This document shows positions 40,469 to 50,216 of a DNA stretch of 64,000 bases, piece after piece (within the stretch, counting starts at the first letter, position 1; each line of letters begins with the position of its first letter). The notes beneath the pieces are model-generated. The model saw nothing but the letters and a program-made list of their open reading frames with translations, was not told where the DNA came from and did no database searches. The DNA comes from Streptomyces sp. CB02400 (GTDB lineage: Bacteria; Actinomycetota; Actinomycetes; Streptomycetales; Streptomycetaceae): contig NZ_LIWB01000017.1 of assembly GCF_001905725.1 (NCBI RefSeq), positions 51,892 through 115,891 of the forward strand, in the 5' to 3' direction. Position numbers and translations under genes: made by a program.

Positions 40469-41983
40469 GTGACCACCACGACTGACCTGGTGTCGTACGA
40501 GGACGCGCTGGCGTCGTACGACCCCGTCATGGGCCTCGAGGTCCATGTCGAACTCGGCACCCGGACCAAGATGTTCTGCGGCTGTTCGACGGCGCTGGGC
40601 GCCGACCCGAACACCCAGACCTGCCCCGTCTGCCTCGGCATGCCCGGCGCGCTCCCGGTCGTCAACGCGACCGGCGTCGAGTCGGCGATCAAGATCGGTC
40701 TCGCGCTGAACTGCGAGATCGCCGAGTGGTGCCGCTTCGCCCGGAAGAACTACTTCTATCCGGACATGCCGAAGAACTTCCAGACCTCCCAGTACGACGA
40801 GCCGATCGCCTTCGACGGCTACCTCGACGTGCAGCTGGAGGACGGCGAGACCTTCCGCGTCCAGATCGAGCGCGCCCACATGGAGGAGGACACCGGCAAG
40901 TCCACGCACGTGGGCGGTGCCACCGGCCGTATCCACGGCGCGTCCCACTCCCTGCTGGACTACAACCGCGCCGGCATCCCGCTGATCGAGATCGTCACCA
41001 AGCCGATCGAGGGAGCGGGCGAGCGCGCCCCCGAGGTCGCGCGGGCGTACGTCCGTGAGCTGCGCGAGCTCATCCGGGCGCTCGGCGTGTCCGAGGCCCG
41101 CATGGAGATGGGCCAGATGCGCTGCGACGTGAACCTGTCGCTGCGCCCCAACGGCACCGAGAAGTTCGGCACCCGCAGCGAGACGAAGAACGTCAACTCG
41201 CTGCGGTCCGTGGAGCGTGCGGCCCGGTTCGAGATCCAGCGCCACGCGGCGGTGCTCTCCTCAGGCGGCACGATCATCCAGGAGACCCGGCACTTCCACG
41301 AGGACACGGGGTCCACGACCTCGGGCCGCGTGAAGGAGGAGGCCGAGGACTACCGGTACTTCCCGGAGCCCGACCTGGTGCCGGTCGCCCCGTCCCGCGA
41401 GTGGGTCGAGGAGATCCGTTCCGCCCTGCCCGAGCTGCCGCTGGTGCGCCGTAACCGGCTCCGCGAGGAGTGGGGGATCTCCGGCACCGACATGCAGGCC
41501 ATCCTCAACGCCGGTGCGCTGGACCCGATCGTCGCCACGATCGACGCCGGTGCCGACGCGGCCTCCGCCCGCAAGTGGTGGATGGGTGAGCTGGCCCGCA
41601 GTGCCAACGAGTCCGGCAAGTCGCTGGACGAGCTGGCGATCACCCCGGAGCAGGTGGCCCGGGTCGCCGAGCTGGTCGTGAAGGGCGATCTGAACGACAA
41701 GCTGGCCCGCCAGGTCATCGAGGGCGTCCTCGCCGGTGAGGGCACTCCCGACGAGGTGGTCGACAAGCGCGGTCTGAAGGTCGTCTCCGACGAGGGCGCC
41801 CTGGGCACCGCCGTCGACGAGGCCATCGCCGGCAACCCGGGCATCGCGGACAAGATCCGCGGTGGCAAGGTGGCCGCGGTCGGTGCCCTGGTCGGCGCGG
41901 TCATGAAGGCCACGCGCGGGCAGGCCGACGCGGCCCGCGTGAAGGAGCTGATCCTTCAGAAGCTGGGCGTCGACGAGGGCTGA
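40469..41983 (+). CDS. gatB: Asp-tRNA(Asn)/Glu-tRNA(Gln) amidotransferase subunit B
   Basis: 504 aa; GTG at 40469. It activates the Glu/Asp carboxylate on tRNA by ATP-dependent phosphorylation and amidates it. Signatures: [20 protein letters not shown], zinc-type [60 protein letters not shown] and a C-terminal YqeY-like helical tail ([20 protein letters not shown]). It is followed by a perfect 13-bp terminator. Confidence 0.97.
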   Translation: MTTTTDLVSYEDALASYDPVMGLEVHVELGTRTKMFCGCSTALGADPNTQTCPVCLGMPGALPVVNATGVESAIKIGLALNCEIAEWCRFARKNYFYPDMPKNFQTSQYDEPIAFDGYLDVQLEDGETFRVQIERAHMEEDTGKSTHVGGATGRIHGASHSLLDYNRAGIPLIEIVTKPIEGAGERAPEVARAYVRELRELIRALGVSEARMEMGQMRCDVNLSLRPNGTEKFGTRSETKNVNSLRSVERAARFEIQRHAAVLSSGGTIIQETRHFHEDTGSTTSGRVKEEAEDYRYFPEPDLVPVAPSREWVEEIRSALPELPLVRRNRLREEWGISGTDMQAILNAGALDPIVATIDAGADAASARKWWMGELARSANESGKSLDELAITPEQVARVAELVVKGDLNDKLARQVIEGVLAGEGTPDEVVDKRGLKVVSDEGALGTAVDEAIAGNPGIADKIRGGKVAAVGALVGAVMKATRGQADAARVKELILQKLGVDEG

Positions 41984-42000
41984 TCGTCGAAGAGCACGAG

Positions 42001-42030
42001 AGGGGGCGCATCGGGTTCGATGCGCCCCCT
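42001..42030. terminator. Bidirectional terminator between gatB and the methyltransferase gene
   Basis: A perfect inverted repeat AGGGGGCGCATCG / CGATGCGCCCCCT (13 bp) with loop GGTT lies in the 66-nt gap of two convergent genes. There is no long T-run on either strand, common for GC-rich actinobacterial terminators. Confidence 0.85.
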
Positions 42031-42049
42031 CCCGCATACGGTCACACGG

Positions 42050-42853
42050 TCAGGCTCGGCGGCCCACCACGCGTGCGAAGCCCAGCGTGCGGCCCCGGTC
42101 CGTGCGCAGCATCTCCGCGCTCTCCCGGCTCATCCGCACGTGGAACTCCTCCGTGCTCTCCTCGGCGACGACGTCGCACCAGAGCAGCCACTCCCGCCAG
42201 CCGTCCTCCAGCCAGTCGGCCGTCTCGACCTCCACGGCCCCGCTGCGGGTCCAGTGGCGGCGCCACCAGACGGGGCTGTGGAAGCACCAGAACGCGGGGT
42301 CCCAGAAGGGCTTCATGTGCTCCGGCGGCTCGGTGCCCTCGATCTCCTCGGGCAGCGCGGGGACGACGACCCCGATCCGCCCGCCGGGCTTCAGCAGCCG
42401 GGTCAGCGTCGGCAGGTAGAGGTCGTCGGTGCCGAAGTACTGGTACGCGTCGATGGAGACGATCGCGTCGAAGCTCTCCTCCCCGAAGGGCAGGTCGTGC
42501 GCCTCGGCGAGGACCGGGAACACCCGGTCGGCCACGCCCGCCTCCGCGATGCGGCGCGCGTTGTCGTCCGGCCTGATCCACAGGTCGGCCGCGGTGACCT
42601 GGACGTCGTACTCCCTGGCCAGGAAGATTGACGTCATGGCGCGTCCGCAGCCCAGGTCGAGCACGCGTGCGCCGGGGCGCAGGGTGTCGAGGCCGAGGGC
42701 CGGGGCGAGCCACTCCAGCAGCCACAGCGCGTGCGGGCCCATCCCGTTCTCGATGGTCCAGCGGGCGTCGTAGGCGCTGCTGCGGGGGTACCGGGGCAGG
42801 GTGAGGCGGCTAGCGAGGTCGTCGTGCGGGGTGTTCGATGTGATGTCCGACAT
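42050..42853 (-). CDS. SAM-dependent methyltransferase
   Basis: 267 aa; ATG at 42853 (MSDITSNTPHDDLASRLTL) is preferred over the upstream ATG at 42916 because AAGGAG stands 11 nt before it. Motif I ARVLDLGCGRAMTSIFLARE, motif II QVTAADLWI, FDAIVSIDAYQYFGTDDLYL and LLKPGGRIGVVVPAL. The C-terminus has an aromatic-rich stretch with several Trp. This resembles small-molecule or cyclopropane-type methyltransferases without a certain substrate. Confidence 0.87.
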   Translation of the reverse strand: MSDITSNTPHDDLASRLTLPRYPRSSAYDARWTIENGMGPHALWLLEWLAPALGLDTLRPGARVLDLGCGRAMTSIFLAREYDVQVTAADLWIRPDDNARRIAEAGVADRVFPVLAEAHDLPFGEESFDAIVSIDAYQYFGTDDLYLPTLTRLLKPGGRIGVVVPALPEEIEGTEPPEHMKPFWDPAFWCFHSPVWWRRHWTRSGAVEVETADWLEDGWREWLLWCDVVAEESTEEFHVRMSRESAEMLRTDRGRTLGFARVVGRRA

Positions 42854-43040
42854 CGGTGAACGGGCTCCTTGGGGCCGTGAAGGGGGAAAGGGTCGCGTCG
42901 GAGATCGGGCGGACAAACATCAAAGCACCTGCTTCGGCCGGCGGCGGACTGCCGCGGAACGTCGGAACGGCGGACGGTAGCAGCCGGCCCCGCACCCCCG
43001 CATCCGGGTTTCCGGGCCGCGGGCGCTACGCTCCCGCGCC

Positions 43041-43364
43041 ATGAGTGGACGTGCCGATTCCGATGACTCGACCGCGGACGTCCGGGCAGAGGACACCGAG
43101 CAGGGCGACGAGGCCTCGCAGGAGGTGCGGCGCGCCCGGTGGGCCGCGGTCGGTGCCGGGGCCGTACTCGCCCTCGCGGGTGTGGCCGCCGCCCTGCTCC
43201 GTCTCGCGGGTTCCGCGCCGGCCCTCGTCCCCGTCGCGTACGCCTGCGGGGCCGCCGTCTGCGCCCTGGCCGCGGTGCTGGGCTCCCGGGGGCGGACCCG
43301 CAGAGCGCTGTGGCTGCTGGTCGCGGGGCTCATGATCATGGCGCTGGGGGACCAGTTCGACTGA
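43041..43364 (+). CDS. Small membrane protein, unknown
   Basis: 107 aa. An acidic N-terminus (SDDSTADVRAEDTEQGDEAS) then three hydrophobic segments (WAAVGAGAVLALAGVAAALL, LVPVAYACGAAVCALAAVLG, ALWLLVAGLMIMALG). ATG at 43041. Divergent from the methyltransferase and 162 nt before the MMPL gene. No family is recognised; coding is supported by codon bias and the charge/helix pattern. Confidence 0.65.
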   Translation: MSGRADSDDSTADVRAEDTEQGDEASQEVRRARWAAVGAGAVLALAGVAAALLRLAGSAPALVPVAYACGAAVCALAAVLGSRGRTRRALWLLVAGLMIMALGDQFD

Positions 43365-43526
43365 GCGGCCTCGGAAATGTGAATTAGTACACGAAGCCGA
43401 CAAACGATCACTCATGCCTGCAACAGTGTCAGTGCGTTTCTCATGCGTTCTTTGCGGGATGTTCGGTCCACGTTCGGCTGTTCCCGGTCAAAGATCCACA
43501 CCTCAGTCACTCCGGGAGCACGTTCC

Positions 43527-45773
43527 GTGGCAGCCCTCGCACGCTGGTGTGTCCAACGCCGTCTGATCGCCGTTCTGCTCTGGCTCCTCGCCCTCGGCGG
43601 GTTCTCCGCGGGCGCCTTCGCCGCCGGCTCCGCCTACTCGAACGACTACAAGGTGCCCGGCACCGAGTCGGGGCGGGCCACCCAGCTGCTGAAGGAGGGC
43701 TTCCCGGACCTCGGCGGCGACAGCGACAACGTGGTCTGGCACACCCCGTCCGGCAGCGTCCGGGACACCGGCGTCGAGCAGACCATGACCCGCACGCTGG
43801 ACCGGATCGGGGACCTGCCCGGCGTGGCCGCCGTGAGCGGCCCCTACGACGACCAGGGCGCCGGCCGGGTCAGCGCGGACGGCCGCACCGCCTACGCCAC
43901 GGTCACCTTCGACGACCAGTCCAAGGACATCGACGCGGGCGAGGCCGCCACCGTGGTGGAGACCGCCGAGGCCGCCCAGACCGACGGACTCCAGGTCGAG
44001 CTCAGCGGCAGTGCCATCGAGCTCAGCGAGTCCTCCGGCGGGCACACGGCCGAGATCGTCGGCGTGGCCGTCGCCGCCGTCGTCCTGTTCCTCGCCTTCG
44101 GCTCGCTCGCCGCCGCGCTGCTGCCCATAGCCACCGCCCTGGTCGGCGTCGGTACCGCCTACGCCGGGATCGTGCTCCTCGGGCACGTCATGACCGTCGC
44201 CGACTTCGCCCCCATGCTCGGCATGCTGATCGGGCTCGGCGTCGGCATCGACTACGCGCTGTTCATCGTGACCCGGCACCGGCGCGGACTGAAGCGCGGC
44301 CTCACCGTCACCGAGGCCGCCACCAACGCCGTCGCCACCACCGGACGGGCGGTCGTCTTCGCGGGCGCCACCGTCTGCATCGCCCTGCTGGGCATGCTGA
44401 TCCTCCGGCTGAACTTCCTCAACGGCGTCGCCATCGCGGCCTCGCTCACCGTCGTCCTGACCGTCGCCGCCTCCGTCACCCTGCTGCCCGCCCTGCTGAA
44501 GTACATCGGCATGCGCGCGCTCAGCCGCCGGGAGCGGCGCCGGCTGGCGGAGCACGGGCCCGAGCCGGAGCTGCCGACCGGGTTCGCCGCCCGCTGGTCG
44601 GCGTTGGTCGAGCGCCGGCCCAAGCTGCTCGGCGCGGTCGCCGTCGTCGTCATGGCCGTCCTCGCGCTGCCCACCCTCTCCCTCCACCTGGGCACCTCCG
44701 ACCAGGGCAACGACCCCAAGACGTCCACCACCCGCCAGGCCTACGACCTCCTCGCCGACGGCTTCGGCCCCGGCGTGAACGGCCCCCTCACCCTCGTCAC
44801 CCACGTCGACGGCGCCGGGGACCGGCTCGCCCTGGACAACCTCGACACCACCCTGCGCGCGACCGAGGGCGTCGCGTCGGTGTCGCCCGCGACCTACGGC
44901 ACGGGCGGCGACACCGCGTACCTCACCGTCGTACCGGAGTCGTCCCCGCAGTCGAAGCAGACCAGCGACCTGGTCGACCGGCTGCGCGACGACGTGCTGC
45001 CGCGGGCCGAGTCGGGCACCTCGCTCGACGTGCACGTCGGCGGCGTGACGGCCGGATACGACGACTTCGCCGACGTCATCGTCCAGAAGCTGCCCCTGTT
45101 CGTGGGCGTGGTGATCGGTCTGGGCTGTCTGCTGCTCCTGCTGGCCTTCCGCTCGATCGGCATCCCGCTCAAGGCCGCCGCGATGAACGTGGCCGCCGTC
45201 GCCGCCGCCTTCGGTGTCGTCGTCGCGATCTTCCAGTGGGGCTGGGGCAGCGAACTGCTCGGCCTCGGCAGCGCGGGCCCCATCGAGCCCTTCCTGCCCG
45301 TGATCATGGTGTCGGTCCTCTTCGGGCTCTCCATGGACTACCAGGTCTTCCTGGTCAGCCGGATGTACGAGGAGTGGCTGGAGACCGGCGACAACCGGCG
45401 TGCCGTCCGCGTCGGCCTCGCGGAGACCAGCCGGGTGATCAACTCCGCCGCCGTGATCATGATCTCGGTCTTCCTCGCCTTCGTCCTCAGCGGCGACCGG
45501 GTGATAGCCATGTTCGGCATCGCGCTCGCCGCGGCCGTCGCCCTCGACGCCTTCGTCCTGCGCACCCTGCTCGTCCCCGCCCTCATGCACCTCCTCGGCG
45601 GCGCCAACTGGTGGCTGCCGCGCTCGCTGGACCGGATCCTGCCGCGCATCAGCATCGAGCCGCCCGAGGCCCGGGCCGCCCATGAGAGGCTGGCCGCCGC
45701 CACGGACGCCGAGGTGGCGGACGTGCTGGCCGAGGAGGAGCAGCAGCGGGATGTACGCGATACGACTGGGTGA
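43527..45773 (+). CDS. MMPL/RND-family membrane transporter
   Basis: 748 aa. GTG at 43527 (VAALARWCVQRRLIAVLLW) is chosen because CGGGAG precedes it by 9 nt. Two repeats of one helix, a large extracellular loop, then five helices, the MMPL layout. The proton-relay-type motif GLGVGIDYALFIVTRHRRG in TM4 and VLFGLSMDYQVFLVSRMYE in the second repeat are intact. It likely exports lipid or a hydrophobic small molecule by proton antiport. The C-terminal tail is acidic and overlaps the GNAT gene by 23 nt. Confidence 0.92.
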   Translation: MAALARWCVQRRLIAVLLWLLALGGFSAGAFAAGSAYSNDYKVPGTESGRATQLLKEGFPDLGGDSDNVVWHTPSGSVRDTGVEQTMTRTLDRIGDLPGVAAVSGPYDDQGAGRVSADGRTAYATVTFDDQSKDIDAGEAATVVETAEAAQTDGLQVELSGSAIELSESSGGHTAEIVGVAVAAVVLFLAFGSLAAALLPIATALVGVGTAYAGIVLLGHVMTVADFAPMLGMLIGLGVGIDYALFIVTRHRRGLKRGLTVTEAATNAVATTGRAVVFAGATVCIALLGMLILRLNFLNGVAIAASLTVVLTVAASVTLLPALLKYIGMRALSRRERRRLAEHGPEPELPTGFAARWSALVERRPKLLGAVAVVVMAVLALPTLSLHLGTSDQGNDPKTSTTRQAYDLLADGFGPGVNGPLTLVTHVDGAGDRLALDNLDTTLRATEGVASVSPATYGTGGDTAYLTVVPESSPQSKQTSDLVDRLRDDVLPRAESGTSLDVHVGGVTAGYDDFADVIVQKLPLFVGVVIGLGCLLLLLAFRSIGIPLKAAAMNVAAVAAAFGVVVAIFQWGWGSELLGLGSAGPIEPFLPVIMVSVLFGLSMDYQVFLVSRMYEEWLETGDNRRAVRVGLAETSRVINSAAVIMISVFLAFVLSGDRVIAMFGIALAAAVALDAFVLRTLLVPALMHLLGGANWWLPRSLDRILPRISIEPPEARAAHERLAAATDAEVADVLAEEEQQRDVRDTTG

Positions 45774-46311
45774 CGACGGAGCCGAACTGCGCCCCCTGGA
45801 GCCCTGGCACGCCGAGGAGTTCCTGGCCCATCTGGACCGGGGCCGTGAGTTCATCAACCAGTACGTCCCCTTCGGCTCCAAGGCCACGGACGTGGCCGGT
45901 GCCCGGGAGGTGCTCCGGCGGTACGCCGACTGGCGTGCCGCCGACACGGCCTCACTGCACGGGCTGTGGCTGGACGGCACGCTCGTGGGCGGGGTGCTCA
46001 CCCTGAACTTCGACGCCGAGAACGGAAGCTGCGAGGTCGGCTGCTGGCTGGAGCCCGCCGCCACCGGGCGCGGGCTCGTCACCCGCGCGATGCGGGTGCT
46101 CATCGACTGGGCCGTCGAACAGCGCGGCATCCACCGGGTCGAATGGGTCGCGGCGGCCGGCAACGAGCCGAGCGTCAACATCGCCCGCCGGCTCGGCATG
46201 ACCCGTGACGGCGTGCGCCGCGAGGCCCACCTCCACCACGGGGTACGCCACGACCTGGAGGTGTGGTCCGTGCTGGCCCCGGAGTGGCGCGCGGCGCACA
46301 ACGATCATTAA
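45751..46311 (+). CDS. GNAT-family acetyltransferase (RimJ/RimL type)
   Basis: 186 aa; ATG at 45751 (MYAIRLGDDGAELRPLEPWH) lies inside the MMPL 3' end, with GAGGAGGAG upstream. Acetyl-CoA motif CWLEPAATGRGLVTRAMRVL (family Q/RxxGxG/A) and HRVEWVAAAGNEPSVNIARR, LGMTRDGVRREA. This is the RimJ/RimL pattern for N-terminal alpha-amino or small-molecule acetylation. It is translationally coupled to the transporter. Confidence 0.9.
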   Translation: MYAIRLGDDGAELRPLEPWHAEEFLAHLDRGREFINQYVPFGSKATDVAGAREVLRRYADWRAADTASLHGLWLDGTLVGGVLTLNFDAENGSCEVGCWLEPAATGRGLVTRAMRVLIDWAVEQRGIHRVEWVAAAGNEPSVNIARRLGMTRDGVRREAHLHHGVRHDLEVWSVLAPEWRAAHNDH

Positions 46312-46346
46312 GCGGACTCTCAGAGAGCGTCCGTACGGTGCGGGGC

Positions 46347-46886
46347 ATGGGAACCAGCACAGTGGACGAGACCGGAGCCGACACCGAGCGCGACGAGACG
46401 GCGGTGGACGCCACTGAGTCCGACGTCGACGTCACGGAGACGGAACCGGAAGCAGCGCAGGACGCGCCCGAGACCGAGGACCGGGCCCCGTCCGGTGTCG
46501 GACAGGGCGCCGCCGCGGTCGTCTCCGCGGCCCTCGGCCTCGTCTCGCTCACCGGTGGCTGGCTGGGCACGGTGGCCGCCGCGCGGGAGACCCTCATGGG
46601 TCAGCTCGAGACGGCCGCGGACGCCTCCGTCGCCACCCAGGTCAAGGAGGTGTACGGCGACGCCTGGCACACCAGCGCGCTGTGGGCCGGCCTGTTCGCG
46701 CTGACCGCGCTGATCGTGGGCGTGGTGGTGCTGGCGAGGCCCGCGTTCGGGGCGCCGGGACGGACCGTCCAGGCGCCCTGGACCAAGTCGGTCGCCTGGG
46801 CGGGCGTGTCGCTCGGCGTCATCGGGCTGCTGCTGGCGGTCCTCAAGTACACCGACGTACTGCTGGGCCTGCCGGCGACCGGTTGA
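46347..46886 (+). CDS. Membrane protein with acidic N-terminus, unknown
   Basis: 179 aa; ATG at 46347. Residues 1-55 are strongly acidic (TESDVDVTETEPEAAQDAPE), followed by three helices (AAAVVSAALGLVSLTGGWLG, ALWAGLFALTALIVGVVVL, SVAWAGVSLGVIGLLLAVLK) around a hydrophilic middle (ETAADASVATQVKEVYG). No family is recognised. It ends just before a strong bidirectional terminator. Confidence 0.7.
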   Translation: MGTSTVDETGADTERDETAVDATESDVDVTETEPEAAQDAPETEDRAPSGVGQGAAAVVSAALGLVSLTGGWLGTVAAARETLMGQLETAADASVATQVKEVYGDAWHTSALWAGLFALTALIVGVVVLARPAFGAPGRTVQAPWTKSVAWAGVSLGVIGLLLAVLKYTDVLLGLPATG

Positions 46887-46891
46887 GTCAG

Positions 46892-46927
46892 GCCGTGAGG
46901 GGTCTCCGGGCACCCGGAGACCCCTCA
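46892..46927. terminator. Bidirectional terminator, 16-bp perfect stem
   Basis: CGTGAGGGGTCTCCGG pairs with CCGGAGACCCCTCACG around loop GCAC. It sits between the convergent 46347 gene and the kdgD-like gene and marks the left edge of the sugar-acid block. It is the longest perfect hairpin seen in the window. Confidence 0.9.
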
Positions 46928-46934
46928 CGCGCGT

Positions 46935-47846
46935 TCAGGAGGCGAGTACGGCGCGTGCCTCGGCGATGATGGCCGCCAACTCCTCGGTCTCGGGCGGGGT
47001 GAGGGGGGTCAGCGGCGGGCGGACCGGTCCGGCCTCGATGCCCTCCAGGGTGACCCCGGCCTTCACCAGCGCCACCGCGTATCCCGGAACCCGCTTGCGC
47101 AGCCGGACCAGGGGGTGGAAGAAGGTCCGCTGCAGCGCGTCGATCCGCTTCTGGTCGCCCTCCTCCACCGCGCGGTGGAAGGCCAGGGAGACATCGGGCG
47201 CGAAGGCGAAGGCCGCCGACGAGTACAGCTTCACGCCCAGCGCCCGGTACGCGAGCTGGCTGGCCTCGGCCGTGGGCATGCCGTTGAAGAACTGGAACTC
47301 CTTGCCGGTCCCGTCGAGCGCCTCCCGCACGGCGGGGACGATCCGTGCGAGGAGGTCGAGGTCACCGGTGCCGTCCTTGAAGCCCACGACGGTGGGCAAC
47401 TGGGCGACCGCCGCCGCCGAGCGTTCGTCGAAGCGGGCGTTGGCCCGGTTGTAGACGATCAGCGGCAGGGCGGTCTCGCCGGCCACTTCGCGGGTGTAGG
47501 CGACGAGCCCGTCGCCGGGGGCCTCGACCAGGTAGGGCGGCATGAGCAACAGACCGTCCGCACCGGCCCGGTCGGCCGCCCGCGCGAGCCTGCGGGCCTG
47601 GCCGACGGCGCCGCCGGCCCCGGCGTACACCGGGACGCGTCCTGCCACCGCCTCGACGGCGGTGCGCACGACCGCGGTGTACTCCTCGTGGTCCAGGGCG
47701 TGGAACTCGCCGGTGCCGCAGGCGACGAAGACTCCGCCCGGTCCGGCGTCGACCCCGGCCGCGATGTGCCGGCGCAGGGCGTCGAGGTCGACGTCACCGG
47801 TCTCGGTGAACGGGGTGACGGGGAAGAACAGAACGCCTTCGAGCAT
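46935..47846 (-). CDS. kdgD: 5-dehydro-4-deoxyglucarate dehydratase (KdgD, DHDPS family)
   Basis: 303 aa TIM-barrel class I lyase of the DapA superfamily. It starts MLEGVLFFPVTPFTETGDVD. Catalytic Tyr in PLIVYNRANARF and Schiff-base Lys in TVVGFKDGTGDLDLL; GVFVACGTGEFHAL and EFQFFNGMPTAEASQ fit the decarboxylating dehydratase branch rather than DapA. It converts 5-dehydro-4-deoxyglucarate to 2,5-dioxopentanoate, water and CO2. It is the last gene of the minus-strand arm that also contains glucarate dehydratase. An aldehyde dehydrogenase for the next step is not in the block. Confidence 0.88.
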   Translation of the reverse strand: MLEGVLFFPVTPFTETGDVDLDALRRHIAAGVDAGPGGVFVACGTGEFHALDHEEYTAVVRTAVEAVAGRVPVYAGAGGAVGQARRLARAADRAGADGLLLMPPYLVEAPGDGLVAYTREVAGETALPLIVYNRANARFDERSAAAVAQLPTVVGFKDGTGDLDLLARIVPAVREALDGTGKEFQFFNGMPTAEASQLAYRALGVKLYSSAAFAFAPDVSLAFHRAVEEGDQKRIDALQRTFFHPLVRLRKRVPGYAVALVKAGVTLEGIEAGPVRPPLTPLTPPETEELAAIIAEARAVLAS

Positions 47847-47891
47847 GGGTGGTTTCCTACTCTGGGTGAGGGACGGGAGTGCCGGCCGGTG

Positions 47892-48875
47892 TCAATGGCC
47901 GGGGGACGGAGCGCGGACCACGTTGGTGAGCGCGTCCCCCCGCTCCAGCCGGTCGATGTTCTCGGCGATCTCGGTCGCGCGAGCGGCGAAGGTGTCGGCC
48001 GTGTGGCCCGAGTGGTGCGGGGTCATCAGTACGTTCGGCAGGTCCTGGAAGGGCAGCCGGCTCGGCGCGTCGGGCGGGCCCGACCACCACACGTCCAGCG
48101 CGGCGCCCGCGATGGTGCCGGAGCCGAGTGCCTCGTAGAGCGCCTCCTCCTGGACCACCGGTCCCCGCGCCACGTTGACCAGCAGGGCGTCGGGGCCCAT
48201 GGCCTTCAGTTCGGCGGGGCCGATCAGTCCGCGGGTGGCGGGACCCAGCGGGACGGTGACCACCACGACGTCGGAGTCGGCGAGGAGTTCCGGCAGCCGG
48301 TCGTCGCCGCCGACCCAGTCGGGCCGCAGGTCCGCGGGGAACGGCGCCGAGGGGTCGCGTCGTACGGCACGGACCCGCAGGCCGACCGCCTGGCACAGCC
48401 GGGCGACCTCGGTGCCGGTCTCGCCGAAGCCGATGATGCCGACCCGGCGGCCGTGCAGCGTGGTCCCGAAGGGCAGTCCGGGGTCGACCGCCACGTTGCG
48501 CCACCGCCCGGCGCGCAGCGCGCGGTCGGCGCCCAGGACGTCGCGGGAGAGCATCAGGACCGACATCAGCACGTGCTCGGCGATGGAGCGGCCGTGGTGG
48601 TGGGTGGTGGCGACCGTGACCCCCGGGTGGAGCGCGTCCAGCGGGATGCCGTCGTAGCCGGCGCCGACGACGTGGACCAGCCGCAGCCGCCGCGCGCGCC
48701 GGGCGTCCTCGGGGCTCAGCTTCGAGCCGACGTAGACGTCGATGTCGGCGACGGCCTCGGAGAGCCGTGCGGCGTCCCGGTCGAAGGCCTCCAGCCAGTC
48801 GTGCTCGCCCTGCGTGGACGCCTTGAGCCGGTCGTGGAAGCGGCTCAGGATGCGGTGGTCGAGCATGATGCGCAT
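47892..48875 (-). CDS. D-2-hydroxyacid dehydrogenase (NAD-type)
   Basis: 327 aa. Substrate-domain loop VHVVGAGYDGIPLDAL, Rossmann motif RRVGIIGFGETGTEVARLCQ, then LLVNVARGPVVQEEAL (catalytic Arg in the VNxARG motif) and LMTPHHSGHTADTF with the catalytic His. It starts 7 nt after glucarate dehydratase and so is translated with it. The substrate is unknown. It could oxidise or reduce a sugar-acid-derived 2-hydroxy/2-oxo acid. A second member of the family lies at 50217. Confidence 0.88.
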   Translation of the reverse strand: MRIMLDHRILSRFHDRLKASTQGEHDWLEAFDRDAARLSEAVADIDVYVGSKLSPEDARRARRLRLVHVVGAGYDGIPLDALHPGVTVATTHHHGRSIAEHVLMSVLMLSRDVLGADRALRAGRWRNVAVDPGLPFGTTLHGRRVGIIGFGETGTEVARLCQAVGLRVRAVRRDPSAPFPADLRPDWVGGDDRLPELLADSDVVVVTVPLGPATRGLIGPAELKAMGPDALLVNVARGPVVQEEALYEALGSGTIAGAALDVWWSGPPDAPSRLPFQDLPNVLMTPHHSGHTADTFAARATEIAENIDRLERGDALTNVVRAPSPGH

Positions 48876-48882
48876 CAGTCGC

Positions 48883-50157
48883 TCACCACCTGGGGGTCTT
48901 GGTGGAGAAGGACGGTTCGAAGCGGCGCATGTAGCCGGTGTCGTCGCGGTCGCGCAGTCCGCAGTCGAGGTACTGCCGGTGCAGCCGGGCCAGGGCGTCC
49001 CGGTCCAGTTCCACGCCGAGTCCGGGAGCCGTCGGCACGGCTAGCCGGCCCTCGCTGAACCGCAGCGGCGTGGGGTCGACGACGTCCTCGTCGGGCCGCT
49101 TCCAGGGCCAGTGCGTGTCACAGGCGTAGGTCAGCCGGGGTGTCGCGGCGGCCAGGTGGGTCATCGCGGCGAGGCTGATGCCGAGGTGCGAGTTGGAGTG
49201 CATCGACAGGCCGAGTCCGAAGGTCCCGCAGATCGCGGCGAGCTGTCCGCAGCGCCGGAGGCCGCCCCAGAAGTGGTGGTCGGACAGGACGATGCCGACG
49301 GCTCCCTTCGCCACCGCCGGGGCGAGGTCGTCGAAGGAGACCACGCACATGTTGGTCGCCAGCGGCGTGGGCGTCTCGCGGGCCACGGCGGCCATGCCGT
49401 CGATGCCCTCGGTCGGGTCCTCCAGGTACTGCAGGACGCCGTCCAGCTCCCGGGCGACGTGCAGGGACGTTTCCGTACTCCATGCCGCGTTGGGGTCGAG
49501 CCGCAGCGGCAGCTCCGGGAACGCCTTGCGCAGCGCCCTGACCGCCGCGATCTCCTCGTCGGGCGGGAAGACGCCGCCCTTGAGCTTGATCGAGGTGAAG
49601 CCGTACGTGCCGATCATGCGGCGGGCCTGTTCGACCAGCCCCGCCGGGTCGAGGGCGGGGCCCCAGTCGTCGTCCTCCTGGCCCGGGTGGCCGGCCCATT
49701 TGTAGAAGAGGTACGCGCTGTAGGGGACCGAGTCGCGGACCGCTCCGCCCAGCAGGTCGCTGACCGGGCGGCCCACGAGCTTGCCCTGGATGTCCAGGCA
49801 GGCGACGTCGAACGGGGACATGACCCGGTCCACGGTGCTGCTGCCCGTGACCATGCCGGACATGCCGTCGCCGCCCGCGGTGTCGGCGCCCAGCGCGCGG
49901 GTGGTGCGGGCGATCAGCTCGTTGAGGCTCCACACGTCCATGCCGGCCAGTTCGTCGGCGGCGCGGCGCAGCCGCTCCAGGTGCACCGTGCCGCCGTAGG
50001 TCTCACCGACGCCGCTGACACCGGACTCGGTGGTGATCTCCACGATGGTGCGCAGGGCGTAGGGCTCGTGCACTCCGACCGTGTTCAGCAAGGGGTGGTC
50101 CCGGAAGGCCACGGGGGTCACGGTGACGCCGGCGATCCGCTCTGAGGTCCGAACCAT
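48883..50157 (-). CDS. gudD: Glucarate dehydratase (enolase superfamily)
   Basis: 424 aa. ATG at 50157 (MVRTSERIAGVTVTPV) is chosen because GAGG precedes it by 9 nt; in-frame ATGs at 50166 and 50172 are alternatives. Catalytic K-x-K in FTSIKLKGGVFPPDEE; metal ligands Asp in LRLDPNAAWS, Glu in LEDPTEG, Asn in LATNMCVV; catalytic His in GLSMHSNSHLGISLA; SDHHFWGG and the late THWPWKRPDEDVVD match the GudD branch. It dehydrates D-glucarate (or a related aldarate) to 5-dehydro-4-deoxyglucarate, the kdgD substrate. Two TGTAG motifs precede it (50169-50203). Confidence 0.88.
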   Translation of the reverse strand: MVRTSERIAGVTVTPVAFRDHPLLNTVGVHEPYALRTIVEITTESGVSGVGETYGGTVHLERLRRAADELAGMDVWSLNELIARTTRALGADTAGGDGMSGMVTGSSTVDRVMSPFDVACLDIQGKLVGRPVSDLLGGAVRDSVPYSAYLFYKWAGHPGQEDDDWGPALDPAGLVEQARRMIGTYGFTSIKLKGGVFPPDEEIAAVRALRKAFPELPLRLDPNAAWSTETSLHVARELDGVLQYLEDPTEGIDGMAAVARETPTPLATNMCVVSFDDLAPAVAKGAVGIVLSDHHFWGGLRRCGQLAAICGTFGLGLSMHSNSHLGISLAAMTHLAAATPRLTYACDTHWPWKRPDEDVVDPTPLRFSEGRLAVPTAPGLGVELDRDALARLHRQYLDCGLRDRDDTGYMRRFEPSFSTKTPRW

Positions 50158-50168
50158 GGATGCCATCC

Positions 50169-50203
50169 TCATATGTAGTCGGCGTTCTCATTTGTAGACA
50201 GCC
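50169..50203. promoter_or_regulatory. Putative operator upstream of glucarate dehydratase
   Basis: Direct repeats TCATATGTAGTC (50169-50180) and TCATTTGTAGAC (50188-50199), 19 bp start to start; the second contains the palindrome TGT-AG-ACA and continues AGCC. The same TGTAGACAGCC string recurs at 51558-51568 before the transporter arm. It looks like a GntR/FCD-type site. No regulator gene lies in the block. Confidence 0.6.
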
Positions 50204-50216
50204 AGGTGCGGCGGTG